Assembly (NCBI GenBank): GCA_947472795.1
Contig: CANJBL010000006.1
Location: 62,001-126,000, forward strand
Source of the DNA: Fidelibacterota bacterium
Lineage (GTDB): Bacteria > Pseudomonadota > Alphaproteobacteria > Rhodospirillales > Rhodospirillaceae
Length of the DNA stretch: 64,000 nt
Reading direction: 5' to 3'
Position 1 is the stretch's first letter, and every line of letters starts with the position of its first letter. A program made the translations under genes and the position numbers. Of the stretch, positions 8,421 to 17,975 are shown one piece after another. The notes beneath the pieces are model-generated. The model had not been told where the DNA came from, made no database searches, and saw only the letters and a program-made list of their open reading frames with translations.

Positions 8421-9662
8421 GTGGCCGCATCCAAGGCGTCGGCCGCCGCGCTGTTCAAGGGCGGGGTCTGGCGGCGTATTCCGCCCACCGTCTGGGCGCT
8501 GGGGGTCACCAGCCTCCTGATGGATACGGCCTCTGAGGCCATCCACAGTCTCCTCCCAGTCTTCATCGTCAGCGTGCTCGGCGCCAGTCCAGCTCTGCTC
8601 GGGTTCATGGAAGGGGTGGCCGAAGGACTGACGGCGGTCACCAAGCTTTTCTCGGGCGTGCTCAGCGACCGGCTCAAGGCCCGGAAATCCATAACCATAG
8701 CCGGCTATTCATTAGCGGCGCTGTCCAAGCCCATCTTCGCCATGGCGACCTCGATGGGGTGGGTTTGGACTGCCCGGCTCATCGACCGGTTCGGCAAGGG
8801 CATTCGCGGTGCTCCACGCGACGCGCTCATCGCCGACCTCGTGGCGCCGGAGGTGAGGGGAGCTGCTTTTGGTCTGCGGCAGGCATTGGACACCGTGGGT
8901 GCGGTGCTCGGCCCCTTGAGCGCCATGTTTGTCCTCGTGTGGTTGGAGCAGAGCCTGCGCTCGGTGTTTTGGATCACCGTTATCCCGGCTGGCCTCTCCG
9001 TTCTGGTCCTCGTGTTCGCTGTGAAGGAGCCCCCGCAAGAGGATGGAAAAGATTCAAAAAACACGACGCCCTTTGCGTGGTCAGAAGTCGTCAACATGCC
9101 GCGTGCCTTCTGGGCGGTGGTGGGAGCTGGCGGGGCTCTGACCATGGCCCGGTTCAGCGAGGCTTTCCTGGTGCTGCGCGCCCAGGATCAGGGCATGACG
9201 CTGGCCTATCTGCCGCTCGTGCTCGTCACCATGAACGTCGTCTATGCCGGAGTTGCGTACCCGGCTGGCGTTTTGGCGGACCGCGCAGCGCCTCATAAGC
9301 TGCTGGCCGGAGGAGCCGTGGTGCTTATCGCGGCCGATGTTGCGATGGGGCTCGGAGGTTCAATCTCCATGACTTTCATCGGGATAGCGCTTTGGGGACT
9401 CCACATGGCTTTGACCCAGGGCTTGCTCTCGGCCCTTGTGGCGGCGGTGGCACCCGCTGGAGCGCGCGCGTCGGCCTTCGGGCTTTTCAATCTCATCATG
9501 GGTCTTGTGACGGTGGTTTCAAGCACGCTGGCCGGTGTCTTGTGGGAACAGTTGGGGCCAAAAGCTACGTTCGTGACCGGCGGCGGTTTTGCGGTCCTGG
9601 CGCTTGTCGGCGCGGGGCTACTGGCGCCGTTTCTGAAGGCCGCGGGATCGCCTTCACATTGA
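8421..9662 (+). CDS. MFS transporter
   Basis: A 413-residue, 12-TM major facilitator starting with GTG. Signature segments are SLLMDTASEAIHSLLPVFI in the first span, a loop motif SGVLSDRLKARKS, and RFGKGIRGAPRDALIAD, which resembles a group of transporters often annotated as multidrug or tetracycline-type exporters. A hydrophilic loop (EPPQEDGKDSKN) divides the two halves. It lies 7 bases after the pcm-like gene and 228 bases before tolC. The substrate is unknown. Confidence 0.85.
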   Translation: MAASKASAAALFKGGVWRRIPPTVWALGVTSLLMDTASEAIHSLLPVFIVSVLGASPALLGFMEGVAEGLTAVTKLFSGVLSDRLKARKSITIAGYSLAALSKPIFAMATSMGWVWTARLIDRFGKGIRGAPRDALIADLVAPEVRGAAFGLRQALDTVGAVLGPLSAMFVLVWLEQSLRSVFWITVIPAGLSVLVLVFAVKEPPQEDGKDSKNTTPFAWSEVVNMPRAFWAVVGAGGALTMARFSEAFLVLRAQDQGMTLAYLPLVLVTMNVVYAGVAYPAGVLADRAAPHKLLAGGAVVLIAADVAMGLGGSISMTFIGIALWGLHMALTQGLLSALVAAVAPAGARASAFGLFNLIMGLVTVVSSTLAGVLWEQLGPKATFVTGGGFAVLALVGAGLLAPFLKAAGSPSH

Positions 9663-9890
9663 TGTGTTAAAAGGAATTTTACTGGCGCCCCAGCCACGGC
9701 CTGGAAATAGTGCGCGTCCCGCGTGTCGGGCGCAGTGTTGGCAACCGATTTGTAAGAATTTCCGGCTATAGCTGGTGGTATGAATCCGGTAGCGTTCACA
9801 ACGGGCTTCAGATAGAGCTATGCGCCCAGCGGCTGGGACGGTCGCGGGCCTGACGCTATGATAATTAGGCTTAGAATTTAAGGGGTTACG

Positions 9891-11333
9891 ATGACGCTGC
9901 AGGGGAAATTGACGGCACAGAAACCCATGTCGGGCGTGCGTCGCAAAGCCGTGCTTCTGGCCAGTGCCGCGGCACTTCTGACCGCCAGCGCGCCGGCCTC
10001 CGCCGATACCCTGCTGGATGCCATGAGCATGGCCTATCAGGGCAACCCGAACCTTATGGCCGCACGGGCCCAGTTGCGTGCTACGGATGAAAATATGCCA
10101 ATCGCGCTATCGGGTTGGCGACCGATACTCACCTTGAATGGTAACGTTCAAAACAACCGCCTCGAAAACAATATCATCACGCCGCCGGCCTCGGACATCA
10201 TCACCAAGCGGGCGTCGCAGCAGGCCGTGGCGCAGTTCACCCAGCCGGTGTTTCGCGGCTTTAAGACCACGGGTGGCACGTCCCAGGCAAAAAACCAGAT
10301 CGAAGCCCAGCGCGCGCGCCTGACTGCAACAGAAGGCCAAGTGCTGCTGACGGTGGCCCAGGCTTATTTCGACGTGCTGCAGAACCAGGCCGTCGTCGAA
10401 CTCAATATGAACAACGTGCAGGTGCTCCAACGCCAGCTGGATGCGACCAACGACCGCTTCCGCGTGGGTGAAATCACCCGGACGGATGTGGCCCAGTCCG
10501 AGGCCAGCCTCGCCGGCGCCAAGGCGTCCTTGGTGCAGGCTGAAGGCGCGTTGCAGCAGGCCCGCTCGGCCTATACCAGCGTGGTCGGCAAAGCGCCCGA
10601 GAACCTGGCGCAGCCGGTCGTGCCGACGACGCTGCCGGCGAATTATGACGCTGTGGTCACAGGCGCTATCGCCAACAATCCGACATTCATTGCAGCCGAT
10701 TACAACGCCAAAGCCGCCGACGATAACATCACCGTCGTCCAGGGCGATTTGCTGCCGTCTGTGGCTCTCGTGGGCCAGTACACCAAGACCTGGAATAGCC
10801 TCGCCGACAAATCCCGTGTCGATCAAGTCATCGCCCAGGCCCAGTTGACTGTGCCCATCTATCAGCAGGGCGCTGAATACGCTCGCCTGCGCCAGGCCAA
10901 GCAGACCGCCAACCAGCAGCATCTCCTGGCCGATCAGGCCCAGCTCGATGCCCGCAACGCCGCGACCCAAGCCTGGGAAACCTACACGGCGACAACGGCT
11001 AGCATCGAATCCTTCAAGGCCCAGATCAGCGCCAACGAGATCGCTTTGGAAGGCACACAGCGCGAAGCCGAAGTAGGCTCGCGCACGGTGCTGGATGTGC
11101 TGAACGCCGAGCAGATCCTGCTGGTTTCCCGCGTCAGCCTGGTGCGTGCGCAGCACGATCAGGGTGTGGCTGCCCATCAGCTTCTCTCGCTTGTCGGTCT
11201 GCTGACCGGTCAGGGCGTAGGGGTGACGGGCCCGATATACGATCCGGTAGCGCACTATAACGATGTGAAGCTCCAGGCTTTCGGCGCCGGCGCCGACCTT
11301 GTGCAGCCGTCCCAGAGCAAACGCGCGCCTTAA
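9891..11333 (+). CDS. tolC: TolC family outer-membrane channel
   Basis: A 480-residue outer-membrane factor that provides the exit duct for type I secretion and RND/ABC efflux. It has a signal peptide (KAVLLASAAALLTASAPASA), then the two-fold repeat of the family: the first helical hairpin around residues 130-215 contains RFRVGEITRTDVAQSEASLAGAK, and the matching segment in the second repeat is REAEVGSRTVLDVLNAEQILL. The C-terminal tail is about 40 residues and without structure. No inner-membrane partner is adjacent, so it probably serves several pumps. It sits upstream of the popZ-like gene, a common order in this class. Confidence 0.93.
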   Translation: MTLQGKLTAQKPMSGVRRKAVLLASAAALLTASAPASADTLLDAMSMAYQGNPNLMAARAQLRATDENMPIALSGWRPILTLNGNVQNNRLENNIITPPASDIITKRASQQAVAQFTQPVFRGFKTTGGTSQAKNQIEAQRARLTATEGQVLLTVAQAYFDVLQNQAVVELNMNNVQVLQRQLDATNDRFRVGEITRTDVAQSEASLAGAKASLVQAEGALQQARSAYTSVVGKAPENLAQPVVPTTLPANYDAVVTGAIANNPTFIAADYNAKAADDNITVVQGDLLPSVALVGQYTKTWNSLADKSRVDQVIAQAQLTVPIYQQGAEYARLRQAKQTANQQHLLADQAQLDARNAATQAWETYTATTASIESFKAQISANEIALEGTQREAEVGSRTVLDVLNAEQILLVSRVSLVRAQHDQGVAAHQLLSLVGLLTGQGVGVTGPIYDPVAHYNDVKLQAFGAGADLVQPSQSKRAP

Positions 11334-11412
11334 GAGTTTCTTTCAATTTCTGGTCGTAGCCTGTGGTCGTCCAGAGGGCCGTTTCGTATCCGGCTATAAA
11401 AGATTGCTGGAC

Positions 11413-11438
11413 CAATTTGGCGAACCTCGGCCAAATTG
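11413..11438. terminator. Hairpin between tolC and popZ
   Basis: Perfect 9-base arms CAATTTGGC/GCCAAATTG around an 8-base loop. There is no T run straight after it (a run of six T lies about 17 bases further on), so it may be a weak terminator, an operator or part of the popZ leader. Confidence 0.4.
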
Positions 11439-11522
11439 TTGTCCGCGTTATAGAATTTTTTAATACTTTGATTTAAATTATCACGAAATACCCGGCAAAA
11501 GCCGATTGGGGAGTACTCGAAC

Positions 11523-12170
11523 GTGAGTGCCGAAGGTCAACAAGAACCGTCGATGGAGGACATTCTCGCCTCCATACGAAAGATCCTTTCCGAGGATGAC
11601 GGTGAGGCTGCAAAGCCGGAACCGGCAAAAGCCGCGCCTCCGCCACCGCCGCCCCCACCACCCCCTCCGCCGCCACCGCCACCTCCGGTGCGTGAGCCCG
11701 AGCCGGTCTTTGCGGCCGAGCCAGAGCCCGAGCCCATGATGGAAGAGCCAGTGGCTTCGATCTTCGATCCGGAGCCCGAGGAAGAACCGCATTTCAATCC
11801 CGAGCCGGATATGCCGCTCGAGCTGACGGATTCCATGATCGTGGAACAACAGCCGCAGCAGGAACACTATTACGAACCTGCGCCTGAGCCGTCTTATGAT
11901 CAGAACTATCATCCGCAGCCGTACGGCGAGCATCTTGTGTCGGAGCCCGTGGCTTCGGCGTCCGGTGCATCCATCGCCCAGCTGGCCAATGCCGTGGCGC
12001 GTGAGCGCGCGGTAGCGCTCGGCAATCATGGCCTGACACTGGAACAGCTCGTGCGCGAGATTTGCACGCCGATCCTGAAGCACTGGCTCGACACCAACCT
12101 GCCGTACATGGTGGAGAGCATCGTGAAGCAGGAGATCGAGCGCATCGCGAACCGCTCAGATCGGATGTAA
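11523..12170 (+). CDS. popZ: PopZ-like polar organizing protein (DUF2497)
   Basis: A 215-residue protein of the PopZ/DUF2497 family, which forms a polar scaffold that tethers the chromosome origin via ParB in Alphaproteobacteria. The N-terminal helix EPSMEDILASIRKILSED (residues 8-25) and the C-terminal oligomerisation helices (TLEQLVREICTPILKHWLDT and YMVESIVKQEIERIA, about 175-210) are both present. Between them is a Pro/Glu-rich disordered linker with 17 consecutive prolines (about residues 39-55). The start is GTG after GGGGAGTACTCGAAC. Function is assigned from the two end motifs; the linker is expected to vary. Confidence 0.88.
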   Translation: MSAEGQQEPSMEDILASIRKILSEDDGEAAKPEPAKAAPPPPPPPPPPPPPPPPPVREPEPVFAAEPEPEPMMEEPVASIFDPEPEEEPHFNPEPDMPLELTDSMIVEQQPQQEHYYEPAPEPSYDQNYHPQPYGEHLVSEPVASASGASIAQLANAVARERAVALGNHGLTLEQLVREICTPILKHWLDTNLPYMVESIVKQEIERIANRSDRM

Positions 12171-12196
12171 GCGTCTCCCGCAGAACCAAATATGTG

Positions 12197-12224
12197 AAAC
12201 CCCGGCCCGTGTGCCGGGGTTTTG
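12197..12224 (+). terminator. Rho-independent terminator after popZ
   Basis: A GC-rich stem, ACCCCGGC pairing with GCCGGGGT around a short CCGTGT loop, followed by TTTGCTTTT. It lies 27 bases after the popZ stop and separates popZ from valS. Confidence 0.8.
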
Positions 12225-12306
12225 CTTTTGGGGCCGGGTTGCGCAGAAAGCCGGGCGGGGTTAAACCCTTTGCCCATTGCACATTTAAGCTTTCCCAGCG
12301 GATCTC

Positions 12307-14994
12307 ATGACCGAAGACAGCACAACGCTCGACAAGACTTACAATGCCGCCGACGTGGAAGAGGCGCTGTATGCGCGCTGGGAGAAGGCGGGCGAGTTCG
12401 CCGCACATCCTGAATCCAAGGCCGCGCCTTACACCATCATGATGCCGCCGCCCAACGTGACGGGCAGCCTGCACATCGGGCACGCGCTGACCTTCACGCT
12501 GCAAGACACGCTGATCCGCTACAACCGCATGACCGGCAAGGACGCCCTGTGGCAGCCGGGCACGGACCACGCCGGCATCGCCACACAGATGGTCGTGGAA
12601 CGTCAGCTCGCTGAGTCCAAGGGGCCGACGCGCCGCGAGATGGGACGCGAAGCGTTCCTGGCGCGCGTGTGGTCGTGGAAAGAACAATCCGGCGGCGTGA
12701 TCACGCATCAGCTCCGCCGCCTTGGCGCATCGCCCGACTGGAAGCGTGAGCGCTTCACCATGGACGAAGGCTTGTCGCGCGCGGTGACGAAAGTGTTTGT
12801 CGAGCTTTTCCGTCAGGGTTTGATTTACCGCGACAAGCGCCTGGTGAACTGGGACCCAAAGCTGCACACCGCCATCTCCGACCTGGAAGTGGAGAGCCGC
12901 GATGTGAAGGGCAAGATGTGGTACTTCAAGTATCCGGTTGATGGCATGCCTGACACGTTCATCACCGTCGGCACCACGCGTCCCGAGACCATGCTAGGCG
13001 ATACCGGCGTGGCCGTGCATCCCGAGGATGAGCGCTACAAGGCGCTGGTGGGCAGATGCGTGATCCTGCCGCTGGTGGGCCGCAAGATTCCCATCGTCGC
13101 CGACGATTACGCCGACCCGGAGAAGGGTTCGGGCGCGGTGAAGATCACGCCAGCGCACGACTTCAACGACTTTGGCGTGGGCAAGCGCAACAACCTTGCC
13201 ATGATCAACGTGTTTGATCGCGATGCGAAGCTGAACGAGAACGCTCCGCAGAAATTCCAGGGCCTGGACCGCTTCAAGGTGCGCGACATGGTCGTGGCCG
13301 AGATGGAAGCGCTGGGCTTGCTGGAGAAGATCGAAGCCAACGCCATGCAGGTACCCTACGGCGATCGCTCGGGCGTCGTCATCGAACCGTGGCTGACGGA
13401 CCAATGGTACTGCAACGCCGAAGTCCTCGCGCAGCCCTGCATCAAAGCGGTGGAAGAGGGGCGCACACGCTTCGTGCCCAAGAACTGGGAGAACACCTTC
13501 TTCGAATGGATGCGCAACATCCAGCCGTGGTGCATTTCGCGCCAGCTGTGGTGGGGCCATCAGATTCCGGCGTGGTATGGGCCGGATAATCACCCGTTTG
13601 TCGCATCGAGCGAAGATGAAGCTTACGCCGATGCGAAGAAGCACTATGGCAAGGATGTAGAGCTGCGGCGCGACGAGGATGTGCTCGACACGTGGTTCTC
13701 CTCGGCGCTGTGGCCGTTCTCGACCCTCGGCTGGCCCGACAAGGCGCCTGAACTCGCGCGCTATTATCCCGGCGATGTGCTGGTGACGGGCTTCGACATC
13801 ATCTTCTTCTGGGTCGCCCGCATGATGATGATGGGCATCCACTTCATGGGCGATGTGCCCTTCCGCGATGTGTACATCCATGCGCTGGTCCGCGACGAGA
13901 AGGGCCAGAAGATGTCCAAGTCCAAGGGCAATGTCATGGACCCCTTGGACCTGTGTAATGTGTACGGCACGGATGCCGTGCGCTTCACGCTAACGGCCAT
14001 GGCCGCGCAGGGGCGCGACATCAAGCTGGCCGAGACGCGCATTGCGGGCTACCGCAATTTCATCACGAAAATTTGGAATGCGGCGCGTTTCAGCCAGATG
14101 AACGAATGCGTCATCGTGCCGGGCTTCGACCCCAAGGGCGTGAAGACGACGCTGAACAAGTGGATCGTGGCCAAGACCGTGGAAGCGGCACGCGGCGTGG
14201 CGGAAGCCATCGAAGCCTATCGCTTCAACGACGCGGCGACGGTGATGTATCAGTTCACCTGGAACATCTTCTGCGACTGGTACCTGGAATTCGCCAAGCC
14301 TGTGTTTTCTTCTCAAGCTGGGGGCAGTGACGAAGCCGCGAAAGCGGAGACGCGCGCGGCCACGGCATGGGTCATCGACCAGATCCTGATTATCGGTCAG
14401 CCGATGATTCCATTCGTGACGGAAACCTTGTGGGAAAAACTGGCCGAGGCTGCCAAGATCAAGCGCGCCGGTTTTCTGATGCAGCAGCCCTGGCCGAAGT
14501 ACGACATCAAGCCGTCGCCCGAAGCCGAAGCAGAAATGGATTGGGTGGTGGATGTGATCACCAAGATCCGGTCCGTGCGTACGGAGATGAACGTGCCCGC
14601 CAGCCTGCAGATGGCCGCGACCTTGAAGGACGCGAGCACAGGCGCCAAGGCACGCCTGGTTACGCACAACGCGCTGATCTGCGCTAACGCGCGCCTCGCG
14701 TCATTGAAAGCCGACGACGCCGTCATCGCCAACGCCGCCCAGGTGGTGGTGGGCGAGGGGACAGTGCTGCTGCCGCTGGAGGGTGTCATTGACCTGTCCA
14801 AGGAGCGCGAGCGCTTGGCCAAGGAAATCGCCAAGAAAGACGCCGACATCGCCAACGACGACAAGAAGCTGACCAACGAAGGCTTCATCGCCAAGGCGCC
14901 GCCCGAAGTGGTGGACGAAATCCGCGAGCGCCGGGCCGGCGCGGTGGATGCTCGCGCCAAGATGAACGAGGCGCTCGCCAGGATATCAGCATGA
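12307..14994 (+). CDS. valS: Valyl-tRNA synthetase
   Basis: An 895-residue class Ia synthetase that charges tRNA-Val and edits mischarged Thr. The HIGH signature is in NVTGSLHIGHAL (about residues 51-62) and KMSKS in GQKMSKSKGNVMDP (about 534-547). The editing domain, anticodon-binding domain and the C-terminal coiled-coil arm (LSKERERLAKEIAKKDADIAND) are all there, so it is full length. The start ATG at 12307 is the first in frame. Its TGA overlaps the next gene's ATG (ATGA), so the two are coupled. Confidence 0.97.
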   Translation: MTEDSTTLDKTYNAADVEEALYARWEKAGEFAAHPESKAAPYTIMMPPPNVTGSLHIGHALTFTLQDTLIRYNRMTGKDALWQPGTDHAGIATQMVVERQLAESKGPTRREMGREAFLARVWSWKEQSGGVITHQLRRLGASPDWKRERFTMDEGLSRAVTKVFVELFRQGLIYRDKRLVNWDPKLHTAISDLEVESRDVKGKMWYFKYPVDGMPDTFITVGTTRPETMLGDTGVAVHPEDERYKALVGRCVILPLVGRKIPIVADDYADPEKGSGAVKITPAHDFNDFGVGKRNNLAMINVFDRDAKLNENAPQKFQGLDRFKVRDMVVAEMEALGLLEKIEANAMQVPYGDRSGVVIEPWLTDQWYCNAEVLAQPCIKAVEEGRTRFVPKNWENTFFEWMRNIQPWCISRQLWWGHQIPAWYGPDNHPFVASSEDEAYADAKKHYGKDVELRRDEDVLDTWFSSALWPFSTLGWPDKAPELARYYPGDVLVTGFDIIFFWVARMMMMGIHFMGDVPFRDVYIHALVRDEKGQKMSKSKGNVMDPLDLCNVYGTDAVRFTLTAMAAQGRDIKLAETRIAGYRNFITKIWNAARFSQMNECVIVPGFDPKGVKTTLNKWIVAKTVEAARGVAEAIEAYRFNDAATVMYQFTWNIFCDWYLEFAKPVFSSQAGGSDEAAKAETRAATAWVIDQILIIGQPMIPFVTETLWEKLAEAAKIKRAGFLMQQPWPKYDIKPSPEAEAEMDWVVDVITKIRSVRTEMNVPASLQMAATLKDASTGAKARLVTHNALICANARLASLKADDAVIANAAQVVVGEGTVLLPLEGVIDLSKERERLAKEIAKKDADIANDDKKLTNEGFIAKAPPEVVDEIRERRAGAVDARAKMNEALARISA

Positions 14995-15578
14995 TGCCGC
15001 GCTGGATGTACGGCGCGCTGTTGGGCCTACCGTGGATCATCTGGCTGATCTACTGGGCCGTGGCGGCACGTGGCGCGAAGCCGACGGCACGGCGCGAGGA
15101 CGCGGGTTCACGCATCGTCTACATCCTGCTGTTTATCATCGGCGGCATTCTTTGTGTGCGCCGTCCGCCTGGGCCGGGCCTCGCGGCTTTTTATCTCCCT
15201 CGCGATCTGCTGCTACCCGCTTATTGGGCAGGCGTGGTGCTGATCATTTCGGGCCTCTCGTACACAGTGTGGGCGCGGCGTCATCTCGGCCGCAACTGGA
15301 GCGGCACGGTGACAGTGAAGGAGGACCACGAGTTGATCCGCAGTGGGCCGTATGCCTTTACGCGCCATCCCATCTACACCGGTATTATGTTCGCGATGGT
15401 TGGCAATGTTTTGGCGCAAGCCCAATGGCGCGGGCTCGTTGGGTTCGCGCTGTTCTTCATGGGGCTCGTCATCAAGATGCGCATCGAAGAGCGCTTCATG
15501 ACCGAGACGTTTGGCGAGGCCTATACGCGTTATAAGGCCGAGGTTCCTGCGCTGGTACCCAGATTTTGGCCCCGCTAA
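14991..15578 (+). CDS. Isoprenylcysteine carboxyl methyltransferase-like membrane protein
   Basis: A 195-residue integral membrane protein with about five spans. The C-terminal half has the ICMT/PEMT-like signature: LGRNWSGTV, then ELIRSGPYAFTRHPIYTG and, after another span, KMRIEERFMTETFGEAYTRYKAEVPALVP. Family members transfer methyl groups at the membrane; bacteria usually lack prenylated proteins, so the true substrate is unknown. It overlaps valS by 4 bases. Its TAA shares bases with the stop of the convergent GIY-YIG pseudogene. Confidence 0.85.
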   Translation: MMPRWMYGALLGLPWIIWLIYWAVAARGAKPTARREDAGSRIVYILLFIIGGILCVRRPPGPGLAAFYLPRDLLLPAYWAGVVLIISGLSYTVWARRHLGRNWSGTVTVKEDHELIRSGPYAFTRHPIYTGIMFAMVGNVLAQAQWRGLVGFALFFMGLVIKMRIEERFMTETFGEAYTRYKAEVPALVPRFWPR

Positions 15579-15861
15579 GTCGCGAGCGCAGGAAAGAGGT
15601 CGTGCCAGTCGGGATTTGATTGCTCGATCAACTGGATTTTCCAGTCACGGCGCCACCTTTTAAGCTTCTTTTCCCGCAAGATAGCGGCCTCAATGCTGGC
15701 GATGGATTCAAGTACACAAGGTCGTGAACCTGATATTGGCGTGTAAACCCAGGGACAGCATCTGATCGGTGCTCATGAACGCGGCGGACAAGATCTTTCG
15801 TGACACCTATATACAAGGTGCCTTCGCGCTTGCTTGCGAGGATATAGACGTAATAAGTCAT
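15575..15861 (-). pseudogene. GIY-YIG nuclease superfamily gene, frameshifted
   Basis: The N-terminal part reads MTYYVYILASKREGTLYIGVTKDLVRRVHEH, a typical UPF0213-like GIY-YIG domain with its two signature triads (YVY, YIG). After QVHDLVYL the frame is lost near 15710. Moving by one base restores the family's C terminus (ESIASIEAAILREKKLKRW, then RRDWKIQLIEQSNPDWHDLF) to a stop at 15575. The sequence CTTGAATCC where CTTCGAATCC is expected suggests a one-base deletion, giving VYLNP instead of VYFES. Restored, it would be 95 residues, normal length. A true frameshift or a sequencing error are both possible. Confidence 0.8.
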
Positions 15862-15892
15862 GAAACTATAATGGCGTAACCTGTTTTAGATT

Positions 15893-15981
15893 GTCACCCC
15901 GCGCTTGACGCGGGGTCCATTGCTCAGCCCGCCCATTCCGTGGTTTTTGGACAATGGATGCCGGATCAAGTCCGGCATGAC
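15893..15981. repeat. Dispersed intergenic palindromic repeat, copy 1
   Basis: Begins GTCACCCCGCG-CTTGA-CGCGGGGTCCATT and ends CAATGGATGCCGGAT-CAAG-TCCGGCATGAC. There are two hairpins, one at each end, and the outermost bases are inverted copies (GTCA...TGAC). It shares the GTCAnCCC ... TCCATT ... ATGGAT ... GATGAC-type layout with five other copies in the window. It lies between the GIY-YIG pseudogene and ilvD. Confidence 0.8.
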
Positions 15982-16006
15982 AGTTGTTTTTGTTGAGGAC
16001 TCACAC

Positions 16007-17749
16007 ATGCCCGACGACGGAAAGAAACCGCGCAAGTTCGACAAGTCCAAGCTGCCCAGCCGGCACATCACCGAAGGGCCGACCAAGGCACCGCACCGGG
16101 CCATGCACTACGCCATGGGCCTGACGGAGGAGGAGCTGCATCAGCCCATGGTGGGCGTGGCCACCTGCTGGAACGAAGCCGCACCCTGCAACATCGACCT
16201 CTCGCGCCAGGCGCAGATCGTGAAGGAAGGCGTGCGCGCCGGCGGCGGTACGCCGCGCGAGTTCACCACCATCACCGTGACCGACGGCATCGCCATGGGC
16301 CACGAGGGCATGAAAAGCTCGCTGGCCTCGCGCGACTGGATCGCCGACACGGTGGAACTGACCATGCGCGGGCACTCTTATGATGCCATGGTCGGCATGG
16401 CCGGCTGCGACAAGAGTCTGCCCGGCATGATGATGGCCATGCTGCGCCTCAACGTGCCGTCGGTGTTCCTGTACGGCGGGGCCATCATGCCCGGCCATTT
16501 CCACGGCAAGGACGTGACCATCGTCGACGTGTTTGAGGGTGTTGGTCAGCATGCCGCCGGGAAGATGAGCGACAAGGATCTGCACGAATTGGAATGCGTG
16601 GCGTGCCCGTCTGCTGGAGCATGCGGTGGCCAGTTCACGGCCAACACCATGGCGACAGTCAGCGAAGCCATGGGCTTGGCGCTGCCGCTCTCGGCCAGCA
16701 TCCCGACGACTTTCACCGAAGCGCGCAATCAGTATGCGAAAGCGGCGGGGCGCGCGGTGATGGATGTGCTCGCGCTGAACATTCGTCCTAGAGATATCGC
16801 CACGCGCAAAGCCTTCGAGAACGCGGCCATGGTTGTGGCGGCCTCGGGCGGCTCGACCAACGCCGGGCTGCACCTGCCGGCCATGGCGCACGAAGCGGGC
16901 ATCAAGTTCGACCTCGACGACGTGTGCGCGATCTTCAAGAAGACGCCCTATATCGGCGACATGAAGCCGGGCGGGCGCTATGTGGCGGTGGACTTATATA
17001 GAGTCGGCGGTATCCCCATCCTCATCAAGGCGCTGCTCGATGGCGGCTACCTGCACGGCGATTGCATCACCGTCACCGGCAAGACGCTGGAAGAGAATAT
17101 GCGGAGCGTCGTGTTCCCGACGGATCAGGACGTGGTGCGCCCAACCTCAAACCCCCTGTCGCCGACCGGCGGCGTGGCGGGCTTGAAGGGCTCGCTGGCG
17201 CCGGGTGGTGCTATCGTGAAAGTGGCGGGCCTAAAAGTGAAGAAGTTCCGCGGGCCGGCGCTGTGCTTCGACACGGAAGACGCGGCTTTCGCTGCCGTGC
17301 AGGACCGCAAGTACAAGGAAGGCGACGTCATCATCATCCGCTACGAAGGGCCCAAGGGCGGCCCGGGCATGCGCGAGATGCTGGCGACCACCGGCGCGCT
17401 GTCAGGGCAGGGCATGGGCGACAAAGTGGCGCTGGTCACCGACGGGCGCTTCTCGGGCGGCACGCGCGGGCTGTGCGTCGGACATGTAGGCCCCGAAGCG
17501 GCTGTTGGCGGACCGATCGCGTTGGTGAAGGACGGCGACATCATCAGTATTGATTGCGATGCCGGCACGATGGATTTGGAAGTGCCGAAGGAAGAACTCG
17601 ACCGCCGCCGCGCGGCGTGGAAGCCGCGTGTGAACAACTATCAAAGCGGTGTGCTGTGGAAGTATGCGCAACTGGTCGGCGATGCGCAGAATGGTGCCGT
17701 GACACACCCGGGTGCGAAAGCCGAGACGCACATGTATGCGGATATTTGA
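16007..17749 (+). CDS. ilvD: Dihydroxy-acid dehydratase
   Basis: IlvD removes water from 2,3-dihydroxy acids in valine, isoleucine and pantothenate synthesis, using an Fe-S cluster and Mg. The 580-residue protein has the cluster Cys motifs ([16 protein letters not shown] near residue 130 and [20 protein letters not shown] near 200) and the conserved GRFSGGTRG segment. The ATG at 16007 follows GAGGAC; upstream in-frame codons run through the palindromic repeat and are not used. The final 40 codons (17630-17749) have a diverged copy at 21154-21273 and are probably the import-derived end of a recombined gene. The enzyme itself looks intact. Confidence 0.96.
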   Translation: MPDDGKKPRKFDKSKLPSRHITEGPTKAPHRAMHYAMGLTEEELHQPMVGVATCWNEAAPCNIDLSRQAQIVKEGVRAGGGTPREFTTITVTDGIAMGHEGMKSSLASRDWIADTVELTMRGHSYDAMVGMAGCDKSLPGMMMAMLRLNVPSVFLYGGAIMPGHFHGKDVTIVDVFEGVGQHAAGKMSDKDLHELECVACPSAGACGGQFTANTMATVSEAMGLALPLSASIPTTFTEARNQYAKAAGRAVMDVLALNIRPRDIATRKAFENAAMVVAASGGSTNAGLHLPAMAHEAGIKFDLDDVCAIFKKTPYIGDMKPGGRYVAVDLYRVGGIPILIKALLDGGYLHGDCITVTGKTLEENMRSVVFPTDQDVVRPTSNPLSPTGGVAGLKGSLAPGGAIVKVAGLKVKKFRGPALCFDTEDAAFAAVQDRKYKEGDVIIIRYEGPKGGPGMREMLATTGALSGQGMGDKVALVTDGRFSGGTRGLCVGHVGPEAAVGGPIALVKDGDIISIDCDAGTMDLEVPKEELDRRRAAWKPRVNNYQSGVLWKYAQLVGDAQNGAVTHPGAKAETHMYADI

Positions 17750-17975
17750 CGGGATTATCCCCGCAAATAAACGGGTTAGTGACGCGCTGTCGGAGGCGAC
17801 AGGCGTTGTGGATTTCAGCTATCTCAAAGGTCGCGATGCCTATCTTGCCGCGCGGCGCTATCTACGCTGGCACCGCGCCCGCCCGCCTGGCGCGGCGAAG
17901 AACAAGAAAGTCGGCGAGATTAAGAAGGCGGGGCTGTCGCCGCTGATCTACTATTGCTGGCGCGCCATTTTTTGA
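17736..17975 (+). CDS. Small hypothetical protein overlapping the ilvD end
   Basis: A possible 79-residue basic protein read in another frame from the ATG at 17736 inside the last codons of ilvD. The body ([19 protein letters not shown], then [20 protein letters not shown]) is Arg/Lys-rich and ends in a hydrophobic YYCWRAIF. I do not recognise it. It overlaps the convergent gene 17920-18504 by 56 bases. There is no clear ribosome-binding site, so translation would have to be coupled to ilvD. It could be chance coding. Confidence 0.3.
   Translation: MRIFDGIIPANKRVSDALSEATGVVDFSYLKGRDAYLAARRYLRWHRARPPGAAKNKKVGEIKKAGLSPLIYYCWRAIF

Noticed and set aside
12994-13881. Long open frame antisense to valS
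   Set aside because: It mirrors the codon bias of valS, has no recognisable domain or ribosome-binding site, and valS is certain. Similar antisense frames opposite argS (32328-33791), tolC (10107-11255) and tatC/tatB (39274-40383) were dropped for the same reason.
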